A DNA stretch of 64,000 nucleotides from Flammeovirga kamogawensis (GCF_018736065.1 NZ_CP076128.1:3635501-3699500), one strand, 5' to 3'; shown: positions 6,819 through 16,824, counted from the stretch's first letter. The notes: a model not told the origin generated them from the letters alone. Translations and numbers: made by a program.

Positions 6819-9800
6819 CTATCTTAAGAGGTATAATTTACCAATGTTTTGTTTAAATAAATTGTCTTTAGATGTTTCTATATGTTTAAATTCATTATTT
6901 GTTTTTTGAGGAATTATTACTCTATATAAATACACGCCATTAGCTAGTTGATCCCCAAACTCATCTTTCCCATCCCATGCATATTCAGAAATATTGGTAC
7001 CTATTCTTATTGGTCCAAGTTCATCCTGAAATATTTCTTTTACAACTCTACCAGTGACCGTCATAATTTGAATTTTCATCTGCATAGGAACTTCTATTCC
7101 TGTAATTTGAAAAACAAATTTAACTTTATCGGAGAATGGGTTAGGGTAAGGATATATATTAGTAATTCCTGCTTCTTTATCAATTTTAAAAGAGACTTCA
7201 AGAAAAGGTCTTTTATTGGAGGTTTCTATAGATCCTTTTCCAATTACATTTCCAGTTACATCACTTCCTTCAACTCTAAGTGTGTATTCTCCTGCCTTTA
7301 ATAAATTATCAATGTCTAATAAATTATCAGGAACTGCTTCATTTATATTAAAACTTGCTATTATTTGATTTTGTCCTTTTACTGTCTTTATATCAAACGA
7401 TGTTGGTTCAATTAAAATGTAATCTACTGATGACTTTTCATTATTATCTATTGTAACTTCAGCACTCAAATAAATTTTTAACAAGCTATTATTTTCAGTA
7501 TTAAAATAATCTTCTAGGTTTAAATATGGATTTTCATCTAATAAACTGATTGTTACTGAAGCACTAGGTGATACGATATCCTTATTCATTATTCTATCTC
7601 CATCAAATAAGACCTCAATATTTGGATTAGTTGAATCACTTAATACATTCATTTTTCCATATGCATAATTATTATTAATATAATTCTCTAATTGTTTTTG
7701 ATCTTGATTGACGAAGAACGTAAGATTAGTTTCTCCAATAATTTTTTGTTCCCAATTTTTTGGGTTGTAAGTAATATTATATTCTCCCCTAGAGATAATT
7801 GGTGGTAATACTATTGAATCTAAGTATGTATTAGACGATGATTGATAGTTTATAGTGGTAATTAAACTATCAGAAAAAGCCTTTGAAGAAATATTTTTGA
7901 AGGTGAAATTATAATTAGATTCTTCACCTTGTTGAATAGTACGTGTAGTCGAATTATCATTTAGATTATTATATATTATTACACCTTCAGGAAGTTCTGC
8001 ATATGAAACTCGCCAATTTTTTAACTGTGGTGGTATTGGCGTTATTAGATTGTTACTTACTAAATTAGATCGAATTCTAATTAAATTATATTGATTAATA
8101 TTATTTATTTCAGACTGTAAATCAATTCCTTGAGACGAAGTGCCACTATTAAATGTATAAAGATCTGTACTCTGATATGTGCCATCACTAAGCAAATCTA
8201 AACCTTGAACAGTATTAATAATATTTCCATTACTATTATCTACATTAATCCAAAGTCTCTCAAAATTATTTGAGGGACCAATGGGAGAACTATCTATGAA
8301 TCCTTCTGTAATATTTGGTTGTATTGAAAAATCTGATTCTAATTCCTTCATAGTATCAGATCCATATTTAACCTGAGGTATGAAGCTCTGGTCTTTAAAT
8401 TTTAACCAACCAATGAAAGGTGTTCCAGGAGGTAAATTTTTTAAAGCATCTATATCAAAACCTGCAACTCTCATAGCTTCCATATTTAATCTATAAGCAT
8501 CTAGGTCTTCTTTTTTAGTAGTGTCTGGATTAAAGTTAAAATTACCAGCACAGAATGCTAAAATATAATCCCCATCTTTTAAATATTGTGTTTTTGGATA
8601 TTGGAAAAGAGAATAAGGTCCATATTTAGTAATAGGTTCAATTGGGTAATCTTCATCATTAATATTACCTTGGTAGCCAGATCGATTTAAATCTTCCGAA
8701 CCTAATTTAATAGAAACACTAGGATAACCTGGACCACAATATCTATTTGCCCACCAATAAGCATCAGCAGGAATAATTTCTCCTGAAGCTTGATCAAAAA
8801 TCATAAAAATTAAAGCTTCAGTTTTATATTTTTTTAAGCAAGTTTTACTTGTAATTAATGTGTCCCCATTAAGAGTAACTTTATATGAAAAATCACTAGC
8901 TCCTGTAGTTTTGACATTTATCTCAACTTTATTATTAGGAAATGTCCATTTTAGTTTATCATTTTTTTCCTCAAGGTTTAATGCACGTCTATTATTTGAA
9001 TTCATTTGATAATAATCACTTTGCATCCAACCAAACCCATTATTTTTATTTAAATACGTAAATGATATTGTTTCCCACGTTGCATCTTTAAGATCTTTAA
9101 ATTTAACACGTGCATATATTACAGTCGTGTCTTGTATGTTTAAAGATGGTAAATCTCTTAGGTTTATTGATGTTTCTAAAAGTTGGTTACCAGTTAATTC
9201 AATAGAAGATTTATTAAAAAATGTAGAGTCAGAATCAATTTCTAATATAAATGAGTGATCTTTTTTAATGAAACTATAATCAAAAATACTAAACTTTATA
9301 TTTGAATCATGAATAACAGATTCATTTTTGGGATATAATATAGATACTTTATCCTCTACAAATTCTTGAGAGAAAGAATAACTATTATTAGATAATGTAT
9401 TCTCATAATCGGGATCTGTTGTTGTTACGCCATTCTCTGTACTGTCAGAACCAATAATAATAATAATATTATTTAAACCACTTCCTTCTGATTTATCTTC
9501 TTCAGAGTTTAAAATTTTTAATGAAATAGGGGTTGAATTAAATGGAGGAGTAATTGATGTTATAAAATTTGATTTAGAAAGTTCTCCTGATGGGTATCGT
9601 CTTTTAATTTCAATAAATAATTTATTTCGACTAAGATCTATTTTTCCTAAATTATCAATAGTAAAATCTAAAGTATAGAAATCATCATCTGAGTTTATGG
9701 TATTTGATGATTGGGGTTTAGTTTTTATTGATTTTGTATTTATTGAAAAATCAATTTTAGATGGAGATATCTTAATAAATGGATCACCTTGATATCCAAA

Positions 9801-12098
9801 CTGTTCTACAGTTGCTATTCTAGGTAAAGAAGGGTTCCCCTCTAAAGATTTTTCATGTGTTTTTAAAATATGATAACCTATACTTTTTCCAATTTCATCT
9901 TTATAAGTAGCTTCATAGTAATTATCACCAAATACTTCTAATTCATAACTATTACCTAAACCTGATTTTGCCATAAAACCTATTGCTCCTTTATTAGGAG
10001 TTTCAATCCAATCTTCTCCCCACGATTTACTTGTAGTAAATAAATTACCACCACCACATCCACTCATTAATATAAATGGATACTTACCTTGATTAGCATA
10101 GCCTTTAGTTGGATCACTAGCATATCCTATATCAATATCGGCAGACTCTGCAGAAGAGTGACCAAAGAAAGTCATTAGACTTATACCTTGATTAACTACC
10201 TTTGTTACATCTACAAACTCAATAACGCCATCACTCTCTCTACTAACAGTTTCAACAGTTCCTCCTTCTAATGTATCTATAAAAATTGCACTATAGTTAT
10301 CTATTATACCTTTAAATTTTTCTTGTTGACTAGCGGTAGCTCCTCCACTTAAATGTAGAGCCTTTTTACGCCATAAAGCATCAAATTCTAGAGCTTCGTG
10401 CTCTTGTACTTTTTGTAGGTAATTGATAATATCATCATAGGTTATAGCAGCTATTCTTCCAATTGGAACTACACCTAATTCATTACCATCAAAACCCATA
10501 GAATAAGCATTATCTGCACCAGGATATCCAAATGTTGGTATATAGTGCTTTCCCCTTTCTTGAGTATATGTTTTTTCATAGGGATCATCATTTAAATCTA
10601 ACCCCTTGCCTAAAATTAATACATTATTTAGGCTCTCATTTCTAAGGAGGTCAATAGTATTTCTTACAGCAAGAGGAGTGTATTCTCCCCAAGAAAAAGT
10701 ATTGTATAATTTATTAATTTCGGCTATATATACGTTGTTACTACCGCCAGTAGGTGACTTTCTGTAATTGGCATAAGAAGTTACAGCTTCATATTTCATT
10801 AATTCTTTATGTGAAATAATTAAGTAGTTATAATTTAAAGTGGAATTTGTAAGATCAAATTCTGCTTTAACTAAATTACTTACTGATTTTGAAGAAGCAC
10901 TAAAATATATCTCAGCTTTTTTATTATTGTTGTTTGCATCAATGACACATTCATAATTACCACCAGTACTATTTTTTGCATACAAACTAGGTGAATATGG
11001 GTTATTTATATTATAAAAATTGCTGGAATTACTTGATGGAGCAGTAATTTTCTTTTTTATATCTGAGTACAAAAAGAATTTTTTATCAGTATTATTTATT
11101 GATGAGTGTAATTGTGGGTAAGTCAAAGTAAAATACATAATTCCTTGCTGATTGATATCAGTAGGTTTTGAGCCGGTATTACTATCACTTATAACAACAA
11201 CAGTTCCTTGATTACCACTCCCAAAATCCAATAGGTCTAGTTCTAAAGAGATTTCTTTGCTAACTTCATACTCATTTATTGTGAATGGAGGATAAATTGA
11301 GTTACCAGCTTTAAAATTAAATAGTGCTTGGTTAGAAGAAAAATTTAATACTCTTGATTCTAAAGTTGCTGAAAATGAAGTTGATGATTCATTTAGATCT
11401 TCTACTTGTAGTTGGAAAGTTGTTGCTTGTGGCTCTTTATCTGGATTATAAGTAGTCCAAGATCTAGGCCCCCTAAAAGAGCTACTAAAAGATGTTCTAT
11501 CACTACCATTTGTAGATTCTCCTTGACTAAAAGAAGTTCTTAAATCAAAATTTCTTTTAGGCTCACTAGCATTTTTTTTAATGTAAGTTTCTGTATACCA
11601 ATGTTCAGTAACTAAACTAGCACCACTAGGATCTGCATTTAAGGTTTCTATTCTTTTTGGTGGTGTACTGATATTAACCACATCAATACTTAAAAAATAA
11701 ACAGCGGTTTTAGAATATATAGGCTGATATGGGTTGTACAGTTCTGTAGTATCTCTAAATAAATAACGGTCGGTTTGTCCATCATTTGGTTCTCCATAAA
11801 ACTCAATATAATCACCGGTATCAAAGCTGCCGTCAGATTCTCCTTCAATGTGAATAGCAATTTCTTGCCCTCTTCTAAACATTCTAAAATTACGAGGATT
11901 TTGAGAAGTAACTTCATTTCCTAATTCAGAATAAGTTAATCTATAAATACCATTTTCTCTTACCTCCATTCTATAAAAACGCTTGCCATTAACAAGGTTT
12001 CTCCATGTGTTAATTCTATCCATTTGGGAGCCTTGACCAATAGATGTTTTTGGAATGAATAGAAAAATTAAATATATAAAGAGTACGAAAAATCGCAT
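6819..12098 (-). CDS. porU2: C25-family peptidase, PorU2-like type IX secretion sortase
   Basis: 1759 residues with a signal peptide (to about residue 22). An N-terminal PorU-type prodomain (YRMEVRENGIYRLTY, then FYGEPNDG and YFLSIDV) precedes a gingipain-like C25 domain with the catalytic dyad His647 (FFGHSS) and Cys681 (MSGCGGG). A long beta-rich region follows. The C-terminus has PYPNPFSDKVKFVF and a WDGKDEFGDQLANGVYLYRV stretch, like T9SS sorting/FlgD-type Ig domains. PorU proteins cut off and transpeptidate the C-terminal domains of T9SS cargo; typical PorU is nearer 1100-1300 residues, so the long variant called PorU2 fits better. No PorV partner is in the window. It is divergent from recG with 123 bases between. 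Confidence 0.72.
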   Translation of the reverse strand: MRFFVLFIYLIFLFIPKTSIGQGSQMDRINTWRNLVNGKRFYRMEVRENGIYRLTYSELGNEVTSQNPRNFRMFRRGQEIAIHIEGESDGSFDTGDYIEFYGEPNDGQTDRYLFRDTTELYNPYQPIYSKTAVYFLSIDVVNISTPPKRIETLNADPSGASLVTEHWYTETYIKKNASEPKRNFDLRTSFSQGESTNGSDRTSFSSSFRGPRSWTTYNPDKEPQATTFQLQVEDLNESSTSFSATLESRVLNFSSNQALFNFKAGNSIYPPFTINEYEVSKEISLELDLLDFGSGNQGTVVVISDSNTGSKPTDINQQGIMYFTLTYPQLHSSINNTDKKFFLYSDIKKKITAPSSNSSNFYNINNPYSPSLYAKNSTGGNYECVIDANNNNKKAEIYFSASSKSVSNLVKAEFDLTNSTLNYNYLIISHKELMKYEAVTSYANYRKSPTGGSNNVYIAEINKLYNTFSWGEYTPLAVRNTIDLLRNESLNNVLILGKGLDLNDDPYEKTYTQERGKHYIPTFGYPGADNAYSMGFDGNELGVVPIGRIAAITYDDIINYLQKVQEHEALEFDALWRKKALHLSGGATASQQEKFKGIIDNYSAIFIDTLEGGTVETVSRESDGVIEFVDVTKVVNQGISLMTFFGHSSAESADIDIGYASDPTKGYANQGKYPFILMSGCGGGNLFTTSKSWGEDWIETPNKGAIGFMAKSGLGNSYELEVFGDNYYEATYKDEIGKSIGYHILKTHEKSLEGNPSLPRIATVEQFGYQGDPFIKISPSKIDFSINTKSIKTKPQSSNTINSDDDFYTLDFTIDNLGKIDLSRNKLFIEIKRRYPSGELSKSNFITSITPPFNSTPISLKILNSEEDKSEGSGLNNIIIIIGSDSTENGVTTTDPDYENTLSNNSYSFSQEFVEDKVSILYPKNESVIHDSNIKFSIFDYSFIKKDHSFILEIDSDSTFFNKSSIELTGNQLLETSINLRDLPSLNIQDTTVIYARVKFKDLKDATWETISFTYLNKNNGFGWMQSDYYQMNSNNRRALNLEEKNDKLKWTFPNNKVEINVKTTGASDFSYKVTLNGDTLITSKTCLKKYKTEALIFMIFDQASGEIIPADAYWWANRYCGPGYPSVSIKLGSEDLNRSGYQGNINDEDYPIEPITKYGPYSLFQYPKTQYLKDGDYILAFCAGNFNFNPDTTKKEDLDAYRLNMEAMRVAGFDIDALKNLPPGTPFIGWLKFKDQSFIPQVKYGSDTMKELESDFSIQPNITEGFIDSSPIGPSNNFERLWINVDNSNGNIINTVQGLDLLSDGTYQSTDLYTFNSGTSSQGIDLQSEINNINQYNLIRIRSNLVSNNLITPIPPQLKNWRVSYAELPEGVIIYNNLNDNSTTRTIQQGEESNYNFTFKNISSKAFSDSLITTINYQSSSNTYLDSIVLPPIISRGEYNITYNPKNWEQKIIGETNLTFFVNQDQKQLENYINNNYAYGKMNVLSDSTNPNIEVLFDGDRIMNKDIVSPSASVTISLLDENPYLNLEDYFNTENNSLLKIYLSAEVTIDNNEKSSVDYILIEPTSFDIKTVKGQNQIIASFNINEAVPDNLLDIDNLLKAGEYTLRVEGSDVTGNVIGKGSIETSNKRPFLEVSFKIDKEAGITNIYPYPNPFSDKVKFVFQITGIEVPMQMKIQIMTVTGRVVKEIFQDELGPIRIGTNISEYAWDGKDEFGDQLANGVYLYRVIIPQKTNNEFKHIETSKDNLFKQNIGKLYLLR

Positions 12099-12221
12099 AT
12101 GATAAGTTCGAATAATGAGTTAATTAAAAAGCCTATATCTAAAATTAATAGAATCTGACAATAATACACTAATTTCGGAGTGTAGACCGTATATATTTAC
12201 CGAAAAAATTAGGCCAATCAA

Positions 12222-14333
12222 GTGAATAATATTTTTGATACTAAAATTGAGTTTTTAAAAGGAGTAGGAGCTGTTCGTGCAGAAATTCTAAATAAAGAGT
12301 TGGGAGTGTATACTTTTGGTGATTTATTAGAACAATACCCTTTTCGTCATGAAGACAGAACTCGCTTTTATAAAATTAATGAAGTAGTAACTGATACAGC
12401 TTATGTTCAGATGATTGGTCGTCTTACGTTTGTAAATTCTATTGGTGAAGGTAGAAGTAAGCGTTTGGTAGCTACATTTTCTGATGAAACTGGAGAAATG
12501 GAGTTTGTTTGGTTTAGAGGAGCAAAGTGGGTAGAGAAATCACTGAAAGTTGGAATGTGGTACATAGCTTATGGCAAACCCCAGCGTTATGGTTTTAAAT
12601 TTTCCATTTCGCATCCAGAATTAGATGAATACGATCCTAGTAGTGTGACACCTCAATCTACATCAGGAGGGTTGGTTCCCGTGTATCACACTTCAGAAAA
12701 AATGAAGACAAAGAAAGTGGATAGTAGGGTATTAGCTAAATTAACAAGAACTCTTTTAGAAAAAGTCTACCATAATATTTCAGAAACTTTACCAGAATAT
12801 TTGATTAAAGAACATAATCTAATATCAAAAGGGTTGGCCGTGGCATGGACTCATTTTCCTAAGAATACAGAAACACTTAATCAAGCTAAGAAAAGGTTAA
12901 AATTTGAAGAGTTGTTTTATCTTCAATTAAAAATTATTGCTTCTAAAGTAGGGAAAAGGACTGATAAATATAGAGGGCAAATATTCACAACAATTCCAAC
13001 CTTTAATGATTTCTTTAATAATCACCTTCCTTTTGATTTAACGGGTGCTCAGAAAAGAGTAATTAGAGAAATTTATAATGATATGCGAAGTGGCTATCAG
13101 ATGAATAGATTATTACAAGGTGATGTTGGTAGTGGTAAAACTATAGTGGCATTTATGTGCATGCTTATGACTCTTGATAATGATGCTCAATCAGCTTTAA
13201 TGGCTCCTACAGAAATTTTAGCTCAACAGCATTATAATGGACTTAAAGAGTTTGCAGATGCAATGGGAGTTACTATTGAGTTGCTCACAGGGTCTTCAAA
13301 AACTAAAACTAGAAGAAGAATTGATGAAACTCTTAGAGATGGCTCTTTAAAGATAATTGTGGGAACACATGCACTTATTGAGGACAAGGTAGATTTTTAC
13401 AATTTAGGTTTATGTGTAATTGATGAACAGCATAGATTTGGAGTTGCTCAACGTGCTGCTTTATGGAAAAAGAGCAGTAAAGCAAAACCACATATGTTAG
13501 TTATGACAGCAACACCAATTCCAAGAACTTTAGCAATGACTGTTTATGGTGATTTGGAAGTTTCTGTTATAGATGAATTACCTGCTGGTAGAAAGCCGAT
13601 TATTACATGGCATAAATTCGAAAAAGGGCGCTTACGTGTTTTTGGTTTTCTAAAAGAACAAATTGAATTAGGTAGACAAGTCTATATTGTGTATCCTTTG
13701 ATTGAAGAATCAGAAACACTCGATTATCAAAATTTAATGTCAGGATATGAAAGTGTAACGAGAGCTTTTCCTGATTATAAAGTGAGCGTAGTTCATGGTA
13801 GAATGAAAGCAGCTGATAAAGATGCGGAAATGCAACGTTTTGCTGAAGGAAAGACGGAGATTATGGTAGCAACTACTGTAATTGAAGTAGGTGTGAATGT
13901 TCCTAATTCTACGGTTATGATTATTGAAAACGCAGAGAAATTTGGTTTAGCACAATTGCATCAACTTAGAGGGCGTGTAGGTAGAGGTGGAGAGCAATCG
14001 TACTGTATTTTAATGACTGGTGATAAACTATCTAAAGATGGTAAAGTGAGAATTAAAACAATGGTAGACACAACTGATGGTTTTAAAATTGCTGATGCTG
14101 ATTTAAAATTACGTGGACCGGGTGATATAGAAGGAACACAACAAAGTGGAGTTCTTGATTTAAGACATGCAGATATTGGAGCAGATGCGGCTTTATTACA
14201 AGAAGTGAGAGGTATTGCAGAAAAAATACTTGATGAAGATCCTGACTTGCAGAAAGAAGAAAACCAATTGATAAAACATCAACAGAGTTTATTAGTGAAA
14301 AAGTCTTCTACAAATTGGAGTAGAATCAGTTAA
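12222..14333 (+). CDS. recG: ATP-dependent DNA helicase RecG
   Basis: 703 residues, full length for the family. An N-terminal wedge/OB-fold domain (LKGVGAVRAEIL and the YPFRHEDR motif) is followed by a superfamily 2 helicase core: Walker A GDVGSGKT near residue 300, DEQH at 401-404, TATPIPRT, and QLRGRVGR of motif VI. RecG remodels stalled replication forks and Holliday junctions. Start is GTG at 12222, which matches the usual N-terminus. The hairpin at 14361-14392 follows the stop by 27 bases and should end transcription. Confidence 0.97.
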   Translation: MNNIFDTKIEFLKGVGAVRAEILNKELGVYTFGDLLEQYPFRHEDRTRFYKINEVVTDTAYVQMIGRLTFVNSIGEGRSKRLVATFSDETGEMEFVWFRGAKWVEKSLKVGMWYIAYGKPQRYGFKFSISHPELDEYDPSSVTPQSTSGGLVPVYHTSEKMKTKKVDSRVLAKLTRTLLEKVYHNISETLPEYLIKEHNLISKGLAVAWTHFPKNTETLNQAKKRLKFEELFYLQLKIIASKVGKRTDKYRGQIFTTIPTFNDFFNNHLPFDLTGAQKRVIREIYNDMRSGYQMNRLLQGDVGSGKTIVAFMCMLMTLDNDAQSALMAPTEILAQQHYNGLKEFADAMGVTIELLTGSSKTKTRRRIDETLRDGSLKIIVGTHALIEDKVDFYNLGLCVIDEQHRFGVAQRAALWKKSSKAKPHMLVMTATPIPRTLAMTVYGDLEVSVIDELPAGRKPIITWHKFEKGRLRVFGFLKEQIELGRQVYIVYPLIEESETLDYQNLMSGYESVTRAFPDYKVSVVHGRMKAADKDAEMQRFAEGKTEIMVATTVIEVGVNVPNSTVMIIENAEKFGLAQLHQLRGRVGRGGEQSYCILMTGDKLSKDGKVRIKTMVDTTDGFKIADADLKLRGPGDIEGTQQSGVLDLRHADIGADAALLQEVRGIAEKILDEDPDLQKEENQLIKHQQSLLVKKSSTNWSRIS

Positions 14334-14360
14334 CCTAAATAAAAATAATTATATAAAAAG

Positions 14361-14392
14361 AAAGGCATCAAATTTTAAAATTTGATGCCTTT
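14361..14392 (-). terminator. Bidirectional terminator shared by recG and first tRNA-Ser
   Basis: AAAGGCATCAAATTTT and its exact reverse complement form a 32-base palindrome with T-runs on both sides. It lies 27 bases after the recG stop and 5 bases from the 3' end of the tRNA, so it can serve both strands. Confidence 0.85.
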
Positions 14393-14397
14393 TTCAG

Positions 14398-14482
14398 CAG
14401 AGAGTGAGGGATTCGAACCCCCGGTACCTCGCGGTACAATAGTTTTCAAGACTACCGCATTCGACCACTCTGCCAACTCTCT
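14398..14482 (-). tRNA. tRNA-Ser (anticodon UGA), copy 1
   Basis: 85-nt class II tRNA. Acceptor stem AGAGAGU/ACUCUCU with discriminator G; anticodon loop CUUGAAA with UGA (plus-strand TCA at 14446-14448); long variable arm UACCGCGAGGUA typical of serine tRNAs; T-arm GGUUCGAAUCC. CCA is not encoded: the tRNA is followed by CTG. Identical to the second copy. Confidence 0.95.
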
Positions 14483-14606
14483 ATGTGCTATCTTTTTGTG
14501 ATAACGGGTGCAAATATGTAGGTAATTTATTTAACAACCAAATTATTGAGGGAGAATTATTATAAAAATATAATAAAATTACTTCTTGGAATAATTATAT
14601 AAAAAG

Positions 14607-14638
14607 AAAGGCATCAAATTTTAAAATTTGATGCCTTT
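14607..14638 (-). terminator. Terminator of second tRNA-Ser copy
   Basis: Exact copy of the 32-base palindrome at 14361-14392, placed between the two tRNA units, followed on the minus strand by a T-rich run. Confidence 0.8.
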
Positions 14639-14643
14639 TTCAG

Positions 14644-14728
14644 CAGAGAGTGAGGGATTCGAACCCCCGGTACCTCGCGGTACAATAGTTTTCAAGACTA
14701 CCGCATTCGACCACTCTGCCAACTCTCT
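14644..14728 (-). tRNA. tRNA-Ser (anticodon UGA), copy 2
   Basis: Same 85-nt sequence as the copy 246 bases away, with intact acceptor, anticodon, variable and T arms. Each copy has its own terminator and conserved upstream region, so they look like two independent transcription units. Confidence 0.95.
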
Positions 14729-14803
14729 ATATGCTATCTTTTTGTGATAGCGGGTGCAAATATGTAGGTAATTTATATAACTACCAAATATTTTATTCTT
14801 TTT

Positions 14804-15643
14804 TTAAAGATTTGGAGGGAATATTTTCAAAAAAGCTGCAATAAATGGTGCAGATAATAATAAACCATCAAATCTATCTAAAAATCCACCATGCCCAGGA
14901 AGTGTTGTTCCAGAATCTTTTATACTCATACTTCTCTTAAAAAGAGATTCGACTAAGTCGCCATAAGTACCTGTAACTACAATAATAATAGCAATAGTAA
15001 CCCATCTCCATGCTTCTAAGGAAGTATAAAAATGTGAGAATATTAAACTAACAGTTACTGCTAGTGCAGCTCCTCCAATACTACCTTCCCAAGTTTTCTT
15101 TGGAGAAATACGCTCAAATAATTTTCTACGTCCAAATGTTTTTCCAGAAAAATAAGCTCCAGAATCATTTGCCCATAGAATAAGCATAGCACCAATTAGA
15201 ATTTCGTAATGGTATCTAGTATCAAAAAATACATATGCATGTATTAATGAAAACGGAACTGCAACGTACATCACTCCTAAAAATGTGTAAGCCAAATTTT
15301 TAAAAGGCATTTTATCTCCTTTACTGTATAACTTGATAAGATATGCAGAAGAAAACCCTACAAAAACTAGATACATCCATCTAGAAGATATCATATCTAA
15401 TTCAATAAAGAATGTAAGACAGTAAATAAGAATCCCTAGAAGTGTTCCATAAGTTCTTAATGGTAAGTGTTCCTCTAATCTTAGTAGCTTATAAAATTCT
15501 AACATTGTAGCTACACTGATTATAAGGAATAAGCCGAAATAGGTCCAGGCACCAAAATATATGGCTCCTATCATTCCTACTCCGCCTAAAAATCCGACAA
15601 TAACTCTTTGGGTTAATTCGGAGCGATTATTCAAATTGAACAT
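14804..15643 (-). CDS. cdsA: Phosphatidate cytidylyltransferase CdsA
   Basis: 279 residues, about eight membrane helices. The C-terminal signature is clear: SPKKTWEGSIGG, GDLVESLFKRSMSIKDSG, and PGHGGFLDRFDG with the metal-binding acidic residues. The enzyme makes CDP-diacylglycerol from phosphatidate and CTP in the inner membrane, feeding phospholipid synthesis. It overlaps the upstream DUF2007-like gene by 17 bases, so the CPBP-DUF2007-cdsA trio is likely one operon. Start ATG at 15643 gives a standard N-terminus. Confidence 0.95.
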   Translation of the reverse strand: MFNLNNRSELTQRVIVGFLGGVGMIGAIYFGAWTYFGLFLIISVATMLEFYKLLRLEEHLPLRTYGTLLGILIYCLTFFIELDMISSRWMYLVFVGFSSAYLIKLYSKGDKMPFKNLAYTFLGVMYVAVPFSLIHAYVFFDTRYHYEILIGAMLILWANDSGAYFSGKTFGRRKLFERISPKKTWEGSIGGAALAVTVSLIFSHFYTSLEAWRWVTIAIIIVVTGTYGDLVESLFKRSMSIKDSGTTLPGHGGFLDRFDGLLLSAPFIAAFLKIFPPNL

Positions 15644-15842
15644 CTTGCTTAATTATTAATGTTGCTTGCTCAGCAACTGATTTATCAACATAGACCTCTC
15701 TATAACCAAAAGCATTATAAGAGGAGTCTCTTTTGTCTAAAATAACGGCATTAATGCCTCTTTCATTTAAAGTTTCTTTTACAATTTCAGCTTGGTATAA
15801 CTGATCGCTAGAGAATACTTTTTCCCAATTAGTTTTTGCCAT
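15627..15842 (-). CDS. Small DUF2007-like protein
   Basis: 71 residues from ATG 15842 (MAKTNWEKVFSS). A TTG three codons upstream (15851) is possible, but it overlaps the previous gene's stop; GAGG lies 3 bases upstream of the ATG, so the ATG is preferred. The sequence (YQAEIVKETLNERGINAVIL, then a YREVYVDKSVAEQA segment) matches the DUF2007 ferredoxin-like fold, often annotated as putative signal-transducing protein with no proven function. It is placed between the CPBP protease and cdsA with overlap on the cdsA side. Confidence 0.75.
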   Translation of the reverse strand: MAKTNWEKVFSSDQLYQAEIVKETLNERGINAVILDKRDSSYNAFGYREVYVDKSVAEQATLIIKQDVQFE

Positions 15843-15847
15843 AGTCC

Positions 15848-16768
15848 TCAATTTAGTGAATATTCTGTTTTGTTCAAATAGAGTTTTCTGTAATACATTA
15901 ATAGTGCTATTGCTAGAATACTACTCAAAATAACGATATACCACTCAGGAGCCTCAGCAGCAAAAGGATTCGCCATTTCTTTTAGTAATTCTTCTTTATT
16001 AAAATAAACACCAATAACTGTTAGTGCATTATTTGTAATATGGGCTATAATGGAAGGGTACAAACTTCTTCCCGACCACAAAAATAAGTATCCTAGTAAA
16101 ACTCCCAAGAACATTCTTACAAAGAAACCATAAAATTGCATATGAATAGCAGAAAATATGATAGCAGTAAGCCATATTCCTACGTGGACATTCTTAAATA
16201 TACCTTCTAAATACCTTTGTAGAAAACCTCTAAAAACTAATTCTTCTCCAATTCCAGCAAAAACAGCAATTACAAGTAACCCTAATAAGAACTCTCCTGT
16301 AGATTGAAAATCTACTAAGAATACAGTTAATTGAGCTAGTTGAATTTCTTTTGCCTTAAGGCTAGCTTCTAATGAGGCTAAACTCGAAGGGAAATCAATA
16401 TGTTGGTTCCAAACTAGTAATGCAGACCCAAGAGGCAAAAAAGCTATAATTATAAAAATAGCAATTACCCATTGCTTCTTATCTGCTACTAAAGTATTTC
16501 TTAATGTATTTAGAAGTGCTTTATCATACCAAAAACCAAAAGCAATAGGTCCTAGTATAAAGGTAAAAAGTGCAGATATTCCTTGAACTATTAACATTAT
16601 AGTTCTATTGTCTTGTGCTGATATACTATTAAATATTGCAGTTACATCAAAGTCATATATTGGAAGTAAAATAGCAACAACTACTGCTTGCCCAATAAAT
16701 GTAAAAGCGATGATAAATAAGATCAGAAAAAGAAATTTTTTAAAATAATTGAACGGATCTTGATTCAT
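15848..16768 (-). CDS. CPBP-family intramembrane glutamic endopeptidase
   Basis: 306 residues with about eight membrane helices. Family motifs are present: EELVFRGFLQRYL with Glu175-Glu176 and Arg180, the second motif HMQFYGFFVRMFLG, and HITNNAL. CPBP (CAAX/Abi) proteins are membrane proteases; the substrate here is unknown. First gene of the apparent CPBP-DUF2007-cdsA operon. The 207 bases upstream, shared with dus, hold three copies of a TTTCCTAAT repeat. Confidence 0.85.
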   Translation of the reverse strand: MNQDPFNYFKKFLFLILFIIAFTFIGQAVVVAILLPIYDFDVTAIFNSISAQDNRTIMLIVQGISALFTFILGPIAFGFWYDKALLNTLRNTLVADKKQWVIAIFIIIAFLPLGSALLVWNQHIDFPSSLASLEASLKAKEIQLAQLTVFLVDFQSTGEFLLGLLVIAVFAGIGEELVFRGFLQRYLEGIFKNVHVGIWLTAIIFSAIHMQFYGFFVRMFLGVLLGYLFLWSGRSLYPSIIAHITNNALTVIGVYFNKEELLKEMANPFAAEAPEWYIVILSSILAIALLMYYRKLYLNKTEYSLN

Positions 16769-16824
16769 TTCTATGGTCTATTATCGAATTCTTATAAATT
16801 TGCAATTCAAACTGAAAGGATGTA

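Larger units (their letters stand above)
14344..14790 (-). repeat. Tandem duplication of a terminator-tRNA-Ser-promoter unit
   Basis: Two direct repeats with a 246-base period (about 14344-14544 and 14590-14790). Each holds the palindromic terminator, a complete tRNA-Ser and its upstream region. The tRNAs are identical and the 5' flanks differ by only a few bases; about 45 bases between the units are unrelated. Because the shared terminator lies at recG's 3' end, the duplication probably started from the copy beside recG or beside cdsA; direction cannot be told. Confidence 0.9.

Noticed and set aside
6948-7301. Plus-strand 117-codon ORF inside the PorU2-like gene
   Set aside because: Antisense shadow of an intact long gene, composition Phe/Ile/Ser/Tyr-rich as expected from the complement, with no motif or ribosome site.
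14644-14728. Second tRNA-Ser as a decaying pseudogene
   Set aside because: Its sequence is identical to the first copy and all stems are intact.
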